Shown here: piece by piece, positions 17,973 through 27,801 of the stretch
How positions within the stretch are numbered: position 1 is the first letter of the stretch
Layout of the letters: each line of letters begins with the position of its first letter
Assembly (NCBI RefSeq): GCF_900108945.1
Contig: NZ_FNYE01000046.1
Span: 1-58,739, forward strand
Reading direction: 5' to 3'
Source of the DNA: Paraburkholderia diazotrophica
Lineage (GTDB): Bacteria > Pseudomonadota > Gammaproteobacteria > Burkholderiales > Burkholderiaceae
Length of the DNA: 58,739 bases
The notes under the pieces: model-generated
The model's database searches: none
Told to the model about the DNA's origin: nothing
Seen by the model: the letters and a program-made list of their open reading frames with translations, nothing else
Position numbers and translations under genes: made by a program

Positions 17973-19619
17973 GTGGGCAACATCATCGACAACTTCTGGC
18001 GCGCAAGACACGCGCGCCGCGGACCGGCGCTGCGTTTTACGCTCGCCCACGCGCTCTTCTGCGCGGCTCTCGTCATGCTGCTGTACTGCCTGAATGCGCA
18101 CGCGGCCGCGCCGGGCATCACGGGAACGAGCTTCGATCTCAGCGCCGAAGCCAACCGCATCAGCCAGCCTGACGGAACGAGCGTGTACGCGTGGGGCTAC
18201 GGCTGCCGCACTGCGCCGTCGGGCTTTTCCCCCGCTGGCATTCCCGGCGCGAACTGCCCGAGCATGCAGGTGCCGGGGCCGACGCTGATCGTCAAGCAGG
18301 GCGACGTCGTCACCGTCACGCTGACGAACAACCTGCCGGAAGCGGCGGGCAACACGTCGATCCTGTTTCCCGGCTTCCAGGTCTGCGCCGCCGCGCTCAA
18401 CACGGACGGCACCTGTCCGACGACGCTCACGGGCGTGCCGGGCCTGCTCACGCGCGAGGCGACGCACGGCAACAGCGTGACGTACAGCTTCGTCGCGTCG
18501 ACGCCGGGCACGCATGCGTATTACAGCGGCACGCAGGGCGATCTGCAGGTGGAGATGGGCCTGTCGGGCGCGATCATCGTGCTGCCGACTTCGGCGCCCG
18601 GTGCGCTCGCCGTGCCCGCCGGCTGCCGCGCCGTGCAGGGGACGCTGCCCGACGGCCAGCCCGACTTCCGCAATGCCGCTGCCGCGTACAACCATCCGTC
18701 GACGTGTTACGACCGCGAGTACCTGTTCCAGTTCTCGGAGATGGACCTGCGCATCCATACGCAGGCCGAGCAGGAAGCGAGCAAGTCGTGCTCGCAGCCC
18801 ACGGGCTGCATGTCCGTCGAGACCGAGCCGTATCACCCCGCGTATTTCATGATCAACGGCCGCTCGATGCCCGACGACATGGACCCGAACTACGCGCAGC
18901 AGTATCCGCATCAGCCATATAACGGCAACCCGCACATGCATCCGGGCGAACTCGTGCTGTTGCGCGTGATCGGCTCGGGCCGCTGGCAGCATCCGTTCCA
19001 CGAGCACGGCAATCACGTGCGTGTGCTCGCGCGCGACGGCAATCTGCTGCTCAGCAAGACGGATACGACGAAGCTCGCGGGACCGCTGCTCTTTACGACG
19101 ACCACGACGCCCGGCCTCGCATTGGATGGCATCTTCTACTGGACGGGCAAGGGGCTGAACTGGGACGTCTACGGCCATACGGCGGGCGACGGCAGCGTCT
19201 GCGTTCCCGATGCGAACGGCTATTACACCGTCAACAGCAATCCCCCCGCGCCGCCCAATGCGCCGAACTACTACGAGTGGTGCGCCGATCACAACAAGCC
19301 GCTCGAAGCACATCCGTTCGGCAATGTCGGCAGCGGCGGCCCCGTGACGTTGCCCGATGCGCGCGTGCTGACGAACGGCCCGTGGTACGGCGGCAGTCCG
19401 TATCTCGGCCCCGACGCGACGATCCGCGCGACATCGTTCACGGGCACGACGCCGCCGAGCGGCACGATCGCGAATCCGCCGACCTCCGAAGCAGGATTCG
19501 CCTACATGTGGCATTCGCACAATGAGCGCGAGATCACCACGAACAACATCTTCCCTGGCGGAATGATGATGATGATGCTCGTCGATCCGCAGGCGTTCAC
19601 GATCAACGAAGGCAATTAG
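17973..19619 (+). CDS. Multicopper oxidase-like protein carrying the complementary His half-site
   Basis: A 548-residue exported protein starting at GTG, with a long basic N-region before the signal helix (ending NAHA). The first cupredoxin domain (residues about 45-215) has no copper ligands: the usual HxHG is replaced by SILFPGF and the usual YHSH by HAYYSG. The C-terminal domain has H340-P-F-H343-E-H345-G and H514-S515-H516. The Cys expected in the HCH motif for type-1 copper is Ser. Thus it offers four trinuclear-cluster His positions but no T1 site, exactly what the preceding protein lacks. It is co-transcribed with that gene and with the giant protein. An independent oxidase is unlikely. 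Confidence 0.82.
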   Translation: MGNIIDNFWRARHARRGPALRFTLAHALFCAALVMLLYCLNAHAAAPGITGTSFDLSAEANRISQPDGTSVYAWGYGCRTAPSGFSPAGIPGANCPSMQVPGPTLIVKQGDVVTVTLTNNLPEAAGNTSILFPGFQVCAAALNTDGTCPTTLTGVPGLLTREATHGNSVTYSFVASTPGTHAYYSGTQGDLQVEMGLSGAIIVLPTSAPGALAVPAGCRAVQGTLPDGQPDFRNAAAAYNHPSTCYDREYLFQFSEMDLRIHTQAEQEASKSCSQPTGCMSVETEPYHPAYFMINGRSMPDDMDPNYAQQYPHQPYNGNPHMHPGELVLLRVIGSGRWQHPFHEHGNHVRVLARDGNLLLSKTDTTKLAGPLLFTTTTTPGLALDGIFYWTGKGLNWDVYGHTAGDGSVCVPDANGYYTVNSNPPAPPNAPNYYEWCADHNKPLEAHPFGNVGSGGPVTLPDARVLTNGPWYGGSPYLGPDATIRATSFTGTTPPSGTIANPPTSEAGFAYMWHSHNEREITTNNIFPGGMMMMMLVDPQAFTINEGN

Positions 19620-19638
19620 AGAGACGGGGAGAATCGCG

Positions 19639-22600
19639 ATGAGATCCAGCGATTTCAACAGAACGCTTGCCGGCCTCGTGAAGTGTGCCGCGGCGGCAGT
19701 GCTGATGACGGCGAGTGCGATGGTCTGCGCGCAAAGCGTGACCCTCACTGCAAAGTCCCAGACGATTGCACTTCCCGATGGACAGGTCGTGCCGATGTGG
19801 GGCTACACCTGCTCGGCGGCAGCCGTTGCGCCCGCAACCTGCGCGGCGACCAATCCCGGCGCCGGCGCAAACTGGTCGCCCGTCGTGATCACGACGCCGC
19901 CCGGCTCGCTCACGATCAACCTCACGAACAGCCTGCCCGCCCAGGTGCCGACCTCGCTTGTGATCGTCGGCCAGCTGGGCGGCGGTCTCGGCACCACGGC
20001 CACCTCGACCACGAGCCCCGTTCACCCGACGCAGACGGCGACGACCTGGCCCATTGCCGGCACGGGCAGCGGAGCGAGCTTCACGCCGCCCGCGCAAGGA
20101 CCGCGCGTACAGTCGTTCTCGACGGAAGTGACGACGGGCAACACGACGGCGCTCACCTGGAACAATCTGCGCCCGGGTACCTATCTGATCGAATCGGGCA
20201 CACACCCGTCGATCCAGGGACCGATGGGTCTCTATGGCGTGCTCGTCGTCACGACGCCGCCCGCGTCGGGCTCGCCGCAAGGGACGGCCTATCCGAACGT
20301 CAAATACGATGCGGACCTGCCGCTCGTGCTGAGCGAAATCGACCCCGTGCAGAACCAGGCCGTGGCGACAGCCGTCTCTACGGCTGGCTTCAGCGAGACG
20401 CGTGTGTGGTCCGGGCTGTCGGGCGGCTGCGGCGATCCCACGTCGGCGACTTACGGCACCTGCTATCCGCCTGCCGTGAACTACGATCCGCGCTACTACC
20501 TGATCAACGGCGTCGCGTTCGACCGCTCGAATGCGAATGGCTCCGCGTTCCCGGTCACGGCACCCGCATCGACCAGCACGACGACCGGCCAGATCCTGCT
20601 GCGCTTCGTGAACGCCGGCTTGCGCATGCACGTGCCGTCCGTCGTCGGCGCACAAACGGGCACGCCGGCCGCGTCCGGCTTCTCGCTCATCGCGGAAGAC
20701 GGCAACCTGCTGCCTGGCAACGCGCGCGTGCAGAGCGCCGTATTCATGCCCGCCGGCAAGACCTACGACATCATGATGAACTCGCCCGCGACGGGCGCGC
20801 TGGCGTTGCCTGTATTCGACCGGCAACTGAGCCTGTCGACCAACAACCAGCGAGACGGCGGCATGCAGGCCTATATCAGCGTGAACGGCGGCGCAGTGCC
20901 GACCTCGGCGGCGGGCAATGCGAACGCGAAGGCGAACCCGGATTCGTACTATCTCGTCGCGGGCAATACGCTGACCGTCTCCGACCCCGGCAAGGGCCTG
21001 ATCGCGAACGACGTGGGCGTCTATGGCGTGCAGATCAAGACGCAGCCGGCGGGCGGCACGCTGACGCTGAATCCCAATGGCACGTTCACCTATGTGCCGA
21101 ACACGAACACGACATCGGACAGCTTCGTCTATCAGGCCAACGGCAACCCCGCATTGACGGCCACCGTGATGCTCAACGCGTGCTCGGGGAGCCAGAGCTG
21201 CCAGTCGGGACCGCCCACCGCATCGGACGATGCGTTCAGCAGCAATATCGCGTCGCAATTGCATGTCGGCGCGCCGGGCGTGCTGAGCAATGACCGCGAC
21301 CCGGCAGGTCTGCCGCTCACGGCGACGATTGCCGGCAGCGCGTCGGGCGGCACCGTGACGCTGAACAAGGACGGCTCGTTCAACGTCGCGCCCGCGGCCC
21401 CGCCCGTCGGCAATGCGACGGCGACAGTGACGTTCCAGTACAAGGCCGTCAATTCGCAGAACACGCCGAGCGCCGTGGCGAACGTCACCGTGACCTTCAA
21501 GGGCGGCAGCGGTCTTGTCGTCGCGGTCAAGGACGCGAAGGTAGGCACACCCATCAACGACTACCGCTGGATCATCGAGGAAGACCGCACGTTCCAGATC
21601 GATCCCGCCTGCCAGGTGAACTCGCCGACGCGTCCCGCGTCATGCCCGCCGCTGCCTGTGCCGAGCCTCGGCACGAGCTTCCACACGAGCTATATGCCCG
21701 TCGTCGCGGCGGGATGCGTCGGCGCGGTGTCGTGCGAGTCGGGACAGACCGTGCTCGATCCGCAGACGAACCAGCACGTGCCTGCCGTATGCGACGTCGG
21801 CAACGGCGTGTGCCGCACGGATGCCGTCCAGCAGACGCCTGTCGATCCATCGCAGGTCGCGCTCGATCCGACGAAACACTACTATCTGTCGATCCTGCCG
21901 GGCGACGCCGGCAACACGTTCACAGCAGGCGCGGGTGCGCCGCAGCCCGTGGACCCGAAGAATCCCGACGGCGCGCAGCGGCAGTTCGATATCGCCAAGG
22001 ATTGCCCGTCGGGTCCGGGCGGCGCGGACTTCGCGCCCGGCACGGGCACCTGCGGACACGCGATGGGCGGCGCGCAGATTGCGCCCGCGCAGCACGCCGT
22101 CAACGTGCTGTTGCAGCAGACGCCGTTGCAGACCGCGAAGATCTCCGTGTTCGTCTTCGAAGACGATGCGCCCGTGAATGGTGAAGTCGACGTGAGCGGC
22201 GGCACCGATGCATTCGGCTCCGCGCGCGAGCCGGGCCTCGGCGGCTTCGAAATCAAGCTCTTCGACGACGCGGGCGGCACGGGCGATTCGACGGGCCAGA
22301 TGACCTACGACATGTTCAACATGCCGCTGTCGAATTCGCTGCAAGGCACGATCGATCCGAGCACGGGCCTCGACGCCTGTCCGATCACGAAGGCCGCGAG
22401 CGATGGCCTCGTCGGCATGATCCCGACCTGCCCGAAGTTCGAATCGGATGGCAAGACGATGTCGCCGCTCGTGGGCCAGGCGATCATCGCGAACCTGATG
22501 CCGGGACGCTACGGCGTCGTCGCGACGCCGGCTGCCGATCGCATCGCGAAGGGCGAGGAGTGGCTGCAGACCAATACGCTCGATGGCCAGAAGGCTCACG

Positions 22601-25600
22601 ACGCGTTCATCAAGGTGGGCGGCCCCGCGTACTTCCAGGAGTTCGGTCCGGCGGGCTTTCACGTGACGATCGGCTTTGCCAATCCGAAGATCATCAACGC
22701 GCGGCTGCCGGGTATCTGCAACGGCGTGGCGTGCAATAACGGCATCACGGGCAAGATCACGAATCTGCACTACAGCCGTCCGCCCAACGAAAACCTCTAC
22801 AGCAGCGGCTCGCGCGATTCGCTGGGCTTCACGCAGTGCTACGTGAGCGTCGGCGATCCCGATCTCGAAGACGTCGCGTTCACGAAGTGCAACGCGGACG
22901 GCACGTTCAGCATCAATGGCCTGCCGGATGGCCTGTTCCGCATCACGGTGTTCGACCAGTGGAACGACCAGATCGTCGACGGCCTCGCGACGGCCGTGCA
23001 ACTGAAGGGCGGACACGTGCAAAACGTCGGCGATCTGCCCGTGCTGCAATGGCATACGAACCTCTATACGCGCACCTTCATCGATACGAACGGCGATGGC
23101 GTTTCGCAGGATAGCGAACCCGGTCTCGCGCTCGTGCCGACCAATATCCGCTTCCGCGACGGCAGCTATTCGAACTTCAACAACACGGACCTGAACGGCT
23201 ATGCGTCGTTCAACGAAGTGTTCCCGCTCTTCAACTGGTACGTCGCCGAGGCCGACACGACACGCTACAAGCAGACGGGCGTGCACGTCGTCTACGACTC
23301 GGGCGGACCGCCCGACGGCACGCCTGGCGGCGGCAGCTCGTCGATTGCGGCGAACTTCGCGAACACACAGGAATCGTCGACGTCGCATCTGCCGTCCGAC
23401 CTGCGCGTGCCAGGCGCGATCTACTGCAACGACGCGGACTGCAATGACCGCTCGGGCACGAGCCCGTCGACGGGCCGCATCGATCCGCCGTGGGTCACGA
23501 CGATGGGCTGGCAGGGCTTCTCGGGCCAGAACTCGTTCATCGAGTTCGGCAAGGCGCCGTTCGGTGCCAACGAGAACGGCGGCATTCATGGCGAAGTGAT
23601 CTATGCGTCGACGCGTCCGTTCGACGATCCTGCCCTGCTGCTGCATACGAGCTGGACGCCGAACGTGCCGAACGTGACTGTCAATCTGTACGCGGAGGGT
23701 ACCGCGCCGGACGGCACGCAAAGCCTGACGCTGGTCGATACGACGAAGACGAGCAGCTGGGACGACTGGGCCCAGGGCTTCCGTTCGGACGGCAGGCCGA
23801 ACATGAACTGCCCCGGCCAGGAGACCACCGATCCGTTCTTCTTCACGCTGAAGAACAGCCCGCAATGGCTCGATCCGCAAAGGCGCGCGCTGCCTTATAA
23901 CTCGCAGTTCAAGTGCTACGACGGCATGCACGCGTTCAACCAGTTGCAGCCCGCTCCGTACGACGGGATGTACCAGTTCCCGAGCGTGACGGGACGCGAC
24001 GTGTCGAAAGGCACGCCGACGGGCTCGAACTGCACGATCTGCAGCAAGCAGGCCGATGGCTCGTTCATGCTGCCTCCCGGCAAGTATGTGGTCGAGATCA
24101 TCGTCCCGCCGGGCTATGAGCTCGTGAAGGAGGAAGACAAGAACATCCTGATCGGCGACAACTACATCGCGCCCGTCACGCAGCAGTTCGGCGGGCTGGG
24201 CAACATCTTCATCCTGCCCGACCAGGCGGCCGTGAACTCCACGTACAACCGCAACAACGCGCAGAACCCGACGACCGATCTCGGCTCGCAGCCGCGTCAC
24301 GAAGGCGACACGGGCAGCGTCGAGACGTTCTGGCCGTGCGTCGGCGCACTGCGTGTCGTGCCGGATTACATCAGCCTGTTCCCCGGCTCGCAGGAAGTCG
24401 CGCCGTTCGCGGGCGCATCGCGGCACCTGTGCGACCGCAAGGAAGTCGTGCTGACGAACCAGATGTCGGTGCTTGCGAAGTTCTGGGTGTTCAGCTCGAC
24501 GCATGTGGCCGCGCACTTCACGGGCTTCATGCTCGACGACTTCTCGTCGGAGTTCGATCCGTACTCGCCGCAGTTCGGCGAGAAGTTCGCGGTGCCGAAC
24601 GTGCCCGTCTCGCTGAAGGACTTCGCGGGCAACGAAGTGAGCCGCGTGTATTCGGACCAGTGGGGCATCTTCAACGGGATGAACTATTCGACGTGGGAAG
24701 TGAATCCGCCGAACCCGACGGGCTACGCGCCGACGATGATGGTCGCCTGCATGAACGATCCCGACATGCCGGACCCCGCGCATCCGGGGCAGACGATCCG
24801 CGATCCGCTGTTCAATCCCGCGTACAGCCAGTTCTGCTACGAGATACCGTTCATGCCAGGTCAGACGCAATACATGGATACGCCTGTCGTGCCCGTGTCC
24901 GCGTTCGCGGACGGCTACAACCCGCCTGATTGCGCGTATCCGGATGCGACGCCCGCGATCTCGTCGGTGACGGGTGACACGAGCAACGGCGGCGCGGGTC
25001 CGTGGGTGAGCGCGGCCAACCATACGCTGACGATCAAGGCGCTCGGCGACCAGCAGGTGTCGAACCACGCGTATGGCGGTCCCGCGGCGACCACGGCGCC
25101 GTACAACCAGAAGTTCGTCACGCGGCACTATGGCTTCGGCGCGCAGCAGGGCACCGGGTCGGTGACGATCGGCGGCGTGAATGCGCCCGTGACTTCGTGG
25201 TCGGATACGCAGATCGTCGTCAGGGTGCCGTTGCTGTCGGCCACCCAGTCGAACTGCACGATCCAGCAGCGCAGCGTCATCACGCCGACGCGCTGCGGCG
25301 AACTCGTCATCACGTCGGGCAACGGCAAGAAGTCGATCGATACGGTGACGGTCACGATTGGCGGCAAGGCGCCGACCTTTGTCGCCGGCGAGAACGGGAC
25401 GAACAACGCGATCCAGACGGCCATCGACAAGGCGACGCCGGGCGATCTCATCATCGTCGGTCCGGGCAACTACAACGAGATGCTGCTGATGTGGAAGCCC
25501 GTGCGCCTGCAAGGCGTCGGCGCGCCCAGCGTGGTCGTGAACGCGAACACGCATCCGTCGGGCAAAGTCGATCCGTGGCGCAGACAGGTCGACTGCCTGT

Positions 25601-27801
25601 TCGGCGTCGCGCTCAACGGCAGCCCGATCACGTCGAGCAATCCGTACGATCCCTCGGGAACGTACACATGCTCGACTGCGATGCAACGCAAGGTGGATGC
25701 GATTCCGCTCGAACCGACGGTCGGCTGGGACAACACGCTCAACGGCAATCTCGGCGAGCTGCTGATGGAGCCGACGCTGATGGGCGCGTACGAAGGCGCG
25801 GGCATCACCGTGCTTGCGAAGGGCGTGCGCGACGTGCGCGTGGGCGGCCAGTTGCAGCCCGATCCGAACTGCACGGCGAACGGCGTCTGCGTGCCGCTCA
25901 CGGCCAGCACCGCGGATTGCACCACGTATTCGAGCAACTTCCTGTGCAATCCGTCGCGTGTGGACGGCATCACGTTCACGAACAGCTCGCAGGGCGGCGG
26001 CGGCATCTTCCTGCACGGCTGGAACCACTATACGGAGGTATCGAACAACCGCGTCTTCAGCAATGCGGGCACGCTGACGGGCGGCATCACGGTGGGCCAG
26101 GTCGAAGTGCCCGACGGCACGATCGCCGCCGATGGCTTCACGCAGGAGCCGTTCGCGTACAACACGCATGTCAACGTGCACCACAACTCGGTGACGTCGA
26201 ATGCGTCGTACGGCGACGAGATCAACTCGACGACGCCTTCGTCGGCTGCCGGTGTCACGTTCTGCTCGGGCGCGGACAACTATCACTTCAACTATAACTG
26301 GGTCTGCGGCAACATGAGCAGCGGCGATGGCGGCGGTGTCGCGCACTTCGGCTTCAGCTACAACGGCGACCTGTCGCACAACTGGGTTCTGTTCAACCAG
26401 AGCAACAACCCGACTCTGCCGACGTACGGCGGTGGCGTGATCGCCCAGGGCGTGCCGCCCGACGGCACGTTCTGCGAGAACAACCCCGTCGATATCGACT
26501 GCGCGCCGCAGCTCTCGGATGGCGTCGGGCCGGGGCTCGTGATCGACGGCAACCTGATCGTCGGCAACACGGCCGAAAGCGGCAAGGGCGGCGGCCTGCG
26601 TCTGCAGAGCATCAACGGCACGGACGTGCAGCGCAGCCCGCGCAACCGCAACCGCTGGTACGAGGTGAACGTGATCAACAACATCATCGCGAACAACGTG
26701 GCGGGCTGGTCGGGCGGCGGCGTGTCGGTGCAGGATGCCGTGCGGGTGAACTTCATCAACAACACGGTGATGTCGAACGACTCGACGGCTTCCGCTGGCG
26801 TGCTGTTCAACACGGCGCTGGCCGCGCAGGCCAACATCCCTCCGCCGAACTGCACGACGGTCGGCTCGGAAACGACGTGCAGCCCGATCACGACGTCGAC
26901 GATGCAGCCGTCCGGCCTCGAGACCGCGAAGCACACGCAGAACTTCCTGACGGCGTTCTCGGCGGGCAACGCGGGCTGTCCGACCGGGCAGGACTGCAGC
27001 CACTTCTCGTTCCCTGTGCTGAACAACGACGTGTTCTGGAGGAACCGCACGTTCTATATCACCGTGGGCGGGCTGAATCCGAACATCCCGGGCTTGCAGA
27101 ACACGGTCACGCTGAACCCGACGCTGAACCAGGCGGGACATCAGACGGGCTACTGCGATCCGAATGCCGTGTACTGGGATATCGGGACCTATGGCGATAC
27201 GAAGCCGTCGGATCACTCGTCGGGCATGACGCTCACGCCGCAGTATTCGATCCTCACGGACGCAGGCGACTATCCGAACGCGCACAACAGCGGAGCGGAC
27301 CCGAACGTCGTGAGCATGTACTGCAACGGCGCGCGCGTGCCGCCCGAAGGCGGAGGCAACGGCTTCGCAGTGCCGCCCGGCATTGCCGACACCGTGCTGC
27401 CCAATCCGCTGTTCGGCCTGCTGCCGTCGGCGACGCCGGATGAAGGCAACCAGTGGATCAACATGTCGTACGGGCCGCTGTCGCTGTTCAACATGACGTT
27501 GGGTTCGGGTAGCACGGGCTATGGCGTGCCGCTCGGCAACTACTCGATCAAGACGGGGTCGCCTGCCGTCAATGCGGGCACGAACGTCGGCGCGCCGAAT
27601 CACGACTTCTTCGGCACGCTGCGTCCGCAGAGCGGCGCCTACGACATCGGCGCAGTGGAGTTGCCGCGCACCGGGCTCTTCGCAGGCGGCAACCTGCCGT
27701 TCGCGCCGGGCGCGCTGCTCGACCTGCTCAACCAGGTCCTGGGCACCGCGACGGGAACGGGTGGTCCGCAGGCGAATGCGACCACGGGAGTGGTGCAATG
27801 A
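19639..27801 (+). CDS. Giant exported cupredoxin / Ig-like / beta-helix protein (2,720 aa)
   Basis: A signal peptide (about residues 1-31, ending MVCA) is followed by two cupredoxin folds without copper ligands (about 33-210 and 216-420; second-domain signature FSLIAEDGNLL..VFMPAGKTYDIMM). Two cadherin/VCBS-like domains come next (about 434-512 and 527-630; NPNGTFTYVPNTNTTSDSF). A long region with SdrD/Cna-B-like modules (about 860-1220; RTFIDTNGDGVSQDSEPGLA) follows, then a TIG-like domain (about 1771-1910) and a Cys-containing parallel beta-helix region (about 1915-2675; NAIQTAIDKATPGDLIIVGPGNYNEM, VSNNRVFSN, NNIIANNVAGWSGGG). There is no sorting signal, autotransporter barrel or type I C-terminal signal, so export by the type II system encoded downstream is the best guess. 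Related in gene order to extracellular metal-oxidase loci; function unknown. Confidence 0.85.
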   Translation: MRSSDFNRTLAGLVKCAAAAVLMTASAMVCAQSVTLTAKSQTIALPDGQVVPMWGYTCSAAAVAPATCAATNPGAGANWSPVVITTPPGSLTINLTNSLPAQVPTSLVIVGQLGGGLGTTATSTTSPVHPTQTATTWPIAGTGSGASFTPPAQGPRVQSFSTEVTTGNTTALTWNNLRPGTYLIESGTHPSIQGPMGLYGVLVVTTPPASGSPQGTAYPNVKYDADLPLVLSEIDPVQNQAVATAVSTAGFSETRVWSGLSGGCGDPTSATYGTCYPPAVNYDPRYYLINGVAFDRSNANGSAFPVTAPASTSTTTGQILLRFVNAGLRMHVPSVVGAQTGTPAASGFSLIAEDGNLLPGNARVQSAVFMPAGKTYDIMMNSPATGALALPVFDRQLSLSTNNQRDGGMQAYISVNGGAVPTSAAGNANAKANPDSYYLVAGNTLTVSDPGKGLIANDVGVYGVQIKTQPAGGTLTLNPNGTFTYVPNTNTTSDSFVYQANGNPALTATVMLNACSGSQSCQSGPPTASDDAFSSNIASQLHVGAPGVLSNDRDPAGLPLTATIAGSASGGTVTLNKDGSFNVAPAAPPVGNATATVTFQYKAVNSQNTPSAVANVTVTFKGGSGLVVAVKDAKVGTPINDYRWIIEEDRTFQIDPACQVNSPTRPASCPPLPVPSLGTSFHTSYMPVVAAGCVGAVSCESGQTVLDPQTNQHVPAVCDVGNGVCRTDAVQQTPVDPSQVALDPTKHYYLSILPGDAGNTFTAGAGAPQPVDPKNPDGAQRQFDIAKDCPSGPGGADFAPGTGTCGHAMGGAQIAPAQHAVNVLLQQTPLQTAKISVFVFEDDAPVNGEVDVSGGTDAFGSAREPGLGGFEIKLFDDAGGTGDSTGQMTYDMFNMPLSNSLQGTIDPSTGLDACPITKAASDGLVGMIPTCPKFESDGKTMSPLVGQAIIANLMPGRYGVVATPAADRIAKGEEWLQTNTLDGQKAHDAFIKVGGPAYFQEFGPAGFHVTIGFANPKIINARLPGICNGVACNNGITGKITNLHYSRPPNENLYSSGSRDSLGFTQCYVSVGDPDLEDVAFTKCNADGTFSINGLPDGLFRITVFDQWNDQIVDGLATAVQLKGGHVQNVGDLPVLQWHTNLYTRTFIDTNGDGVSQDSEPGLALVPTNIRFRDGSYSNFNNTDLNGYASFNEVFPLFNWYVAEADTTRYKQTGVHVVYDSGGPPDGTPGGGSSSIAANFANTQESSTSHLPSDLRVPGAIYCNDADCNDRSGTSPSTGRIDPPWVTTMGWQGFSGQNSFIEFGKAPFGANENGGIHGEVIYASTRPFDDPALLLHTSWTPNVPNVTVNLYAEGTAPDGTQSLTLVDTTKTSSWDDWAQGFRSDGRPNMNCPGQETTDPFFFTLKNSPQWLDPQRRALPYNSQFKCYDGMHAFNQLQPAPYDGMYQFPSVTGRDVSKGTPTGSNCTICSKQADGSFMLPPGKYVVEIIVPPGYELVKEEDKNILIGDNYIAPVTQQFGGLGNIFILPDQAAVNSTYNRNNAQNPTTDLGSQPRHEGDTGSVETFWPCVGALRVVPDYISLFPGSQEVAPFAGASRHLCDRKEVVLTNQMSVLAKFWVFSSTHVAAHFTGFMLDDFSSEFDPYSPQFGEKFAVPNVPVSLKDFAGNEVSRVYSDQWGIFNGMNYSTWEVNPPNPTGYAPTMMVACMNDPDMPDPAHPGQTIRDPLFNPAYSQFCYEIPFMPGQTQYMDTPVVPVSAFADGYNPPDCAYPDATPAISSVTGDTSNGGAGPWVSAANHTLTIKALGDQQVSNHAYGGPAATTAPYNQKFVTRHYGFGAQQGTGSVTIGGVNAPVTSWSDTQIVVRVPLLSATQSNCTIQQRSVITPTRCGELVITSGNGKKSIDTVTVTIGGKAPTFVAGENGTNNAIQTAIDKATPGDLIIVGPGNYNEMLLMWKPVRLQGVGAPSVVVNANTHPSGKVDPWRRQVDCLFGVALNGSPITSSNPYDPSGTYTCSTAMQRKVDAIPLEPTVGWDNTLNGNLGELLMEPTLMGAYEGAGITVLAKGVRDVRVGGQLQPDPNCTANGVCVPLTASTADCTTYSSNFLCNPSRVDGITFTNSSQGGGGIFLHGWNHYTEVSNNRVFSNAGTLTGGITVGQVEVPDGTIAADGFTQEPFAYNTHVNVHHNSVTSNASYGDEINSTTPSSAAGVTFCSGADNYHFNYNWVCGNMSSGDGGGVAHFGFSYNGDLSHNWVLFNQSNNPTLPTYGGGVIAQGVPPDGTFCENNPVDIDCAPQLSDGVGPGLVIDGNLIVGNTAESGKGGGLRLQSINGTDVQRSPRNRNRWYEVNVINNIIANNVAGWSGGGVSVQDAVRVNFINNTVMSNDSTASAGVLFNTALAAQANIPPPNCTTVGSETTCSPITTSTMQPSGLETAKHTQNFLTAFSAGNAGCPTGQDCSHFSFPVLNNDVFWRNRTFYITVGGLNPNIPGLQNTVTLNPTLNQAGHQTGYCDPNAVYWDIGTYGDTKPSDHSSGMTLTPQYSILTDAGDYPNAHNSGADPNVVSMYCNGARVPPEGGGNGFAVPPGIADTVLPNPLFGLLPSATPDEGNQWINMSYGPLSLFNMTLGSGSTGYGVPLGNYSIKTGSPAVNAGTNVGAPNHDFFGTLRPQSGAYDIGAVELPRTGLFAGGNLPFAPGALLDLLNQVLGTATGTGGPQANATTGVVQ

